NCBI GenBank assembly: GCA_030602675.1
Contig: JAUVZH010000161.1
Coordinates: forward strand, 1 to 6,390
DNA: 6,390 bases
Source: Candidatus Heimdallarchaeota archaeon
GTDB lineage: Archaea > Asgardarchaeota > Heimdallarchaeia > JABLTI01
Direction of reading: 5' to 3'
The translations under genes and the position numbers were made by a program. Below are positions 6,386-6,390 of this stretch, piece by piece. The first letter of the stretch is position 1; the number at the start of each line of letters is the position of its first letter. The notes beneath the pieces were generated by a model. That model did not search any database and had not been told where the DNA came from. It saw nothing but the letters and a program-made list of their open reading frames with translations.

Positions 6386-6390
6386 TTCAT

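Noticed and set aside
4997..6390. CRISPR-Cas locus with array
   Set aside because: No set of regularly spaced 25-40 base repeats is present anywhere in the window, and no cas2 or effector gene is seen. Only the Cas1-like domain suggests a link.

Overview
The window looks like an accessory region of an AT-rich bacterium, probably Bacillota (Firmicutes). This rests on low GC, strong purine-rich Shine-Dalgarno sites, TTG/ATG starts, and the families present. I cannot name a genus. The two minus-strand genes look less AT-rich than the three small plus-strand genes, so the halves may differ in origin.

Left part, plus strand (1-789): two small genes in tandem. The first (27-326, possibly open beyond the left edge) resembles a degenerate nucleotidyltransferase-like partner. 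The second (351-719) is a HEPN-type protein with an R-x4-H motif. Together they look like a HEPN/partner toxin-antitoxin or abortive-infection pair. Just downstream, at 762-789, is an isolated tRNA 3' end (T arm, acceptor strand, CCA) with no 5' half in the window. This is the usual scar of tRNA-targeted integration and may mark the boundary of a mobile element.

Middle part (790-1833): a two-helix membrane protein (1017-1310) resembling the bacterial 'transmembrane Fragile-X-F' small proteins, preceded by a 25-bp tandem duplication whose second copy carries its ribosome binding site. A roughly 520-bp stretch of debris follows. It holds the first 12 codons of what looks like an IS607-family TnpA, a pair of diverged repeats 155 bp apart, and an orphan 36-codon reading frame.

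Right part, minus strand (6390-1834): a tightly coupled two-gene operon, the main item of interest. The upstream gene (entering from the right edge and ending at 4997) contains a region that aligns by eye with the C-terminal domain of Cas1. The His and the Asp/Glu motif are kept, but the helix that should carry the first catalytic Glu has none. A winged helix and a long C-terminal extension follow. Four bases later comes a 1052-residue protein: a DUF1998/MZB-type superfamily 2 helicase (MrfA/Hrq1-like) fused to a C-terminal calcineurin-like metallophosphoesterase. No CRISPR array, cas2 or effector gene is visible. A Cas1-like protein coupled to a helicase-phosphoesterase fusion, next to an integration scar, IS debris and a HEPN pair, is a credible candidate for an undescribed defence or mobile-DNA-processing system. 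That function is inference only.
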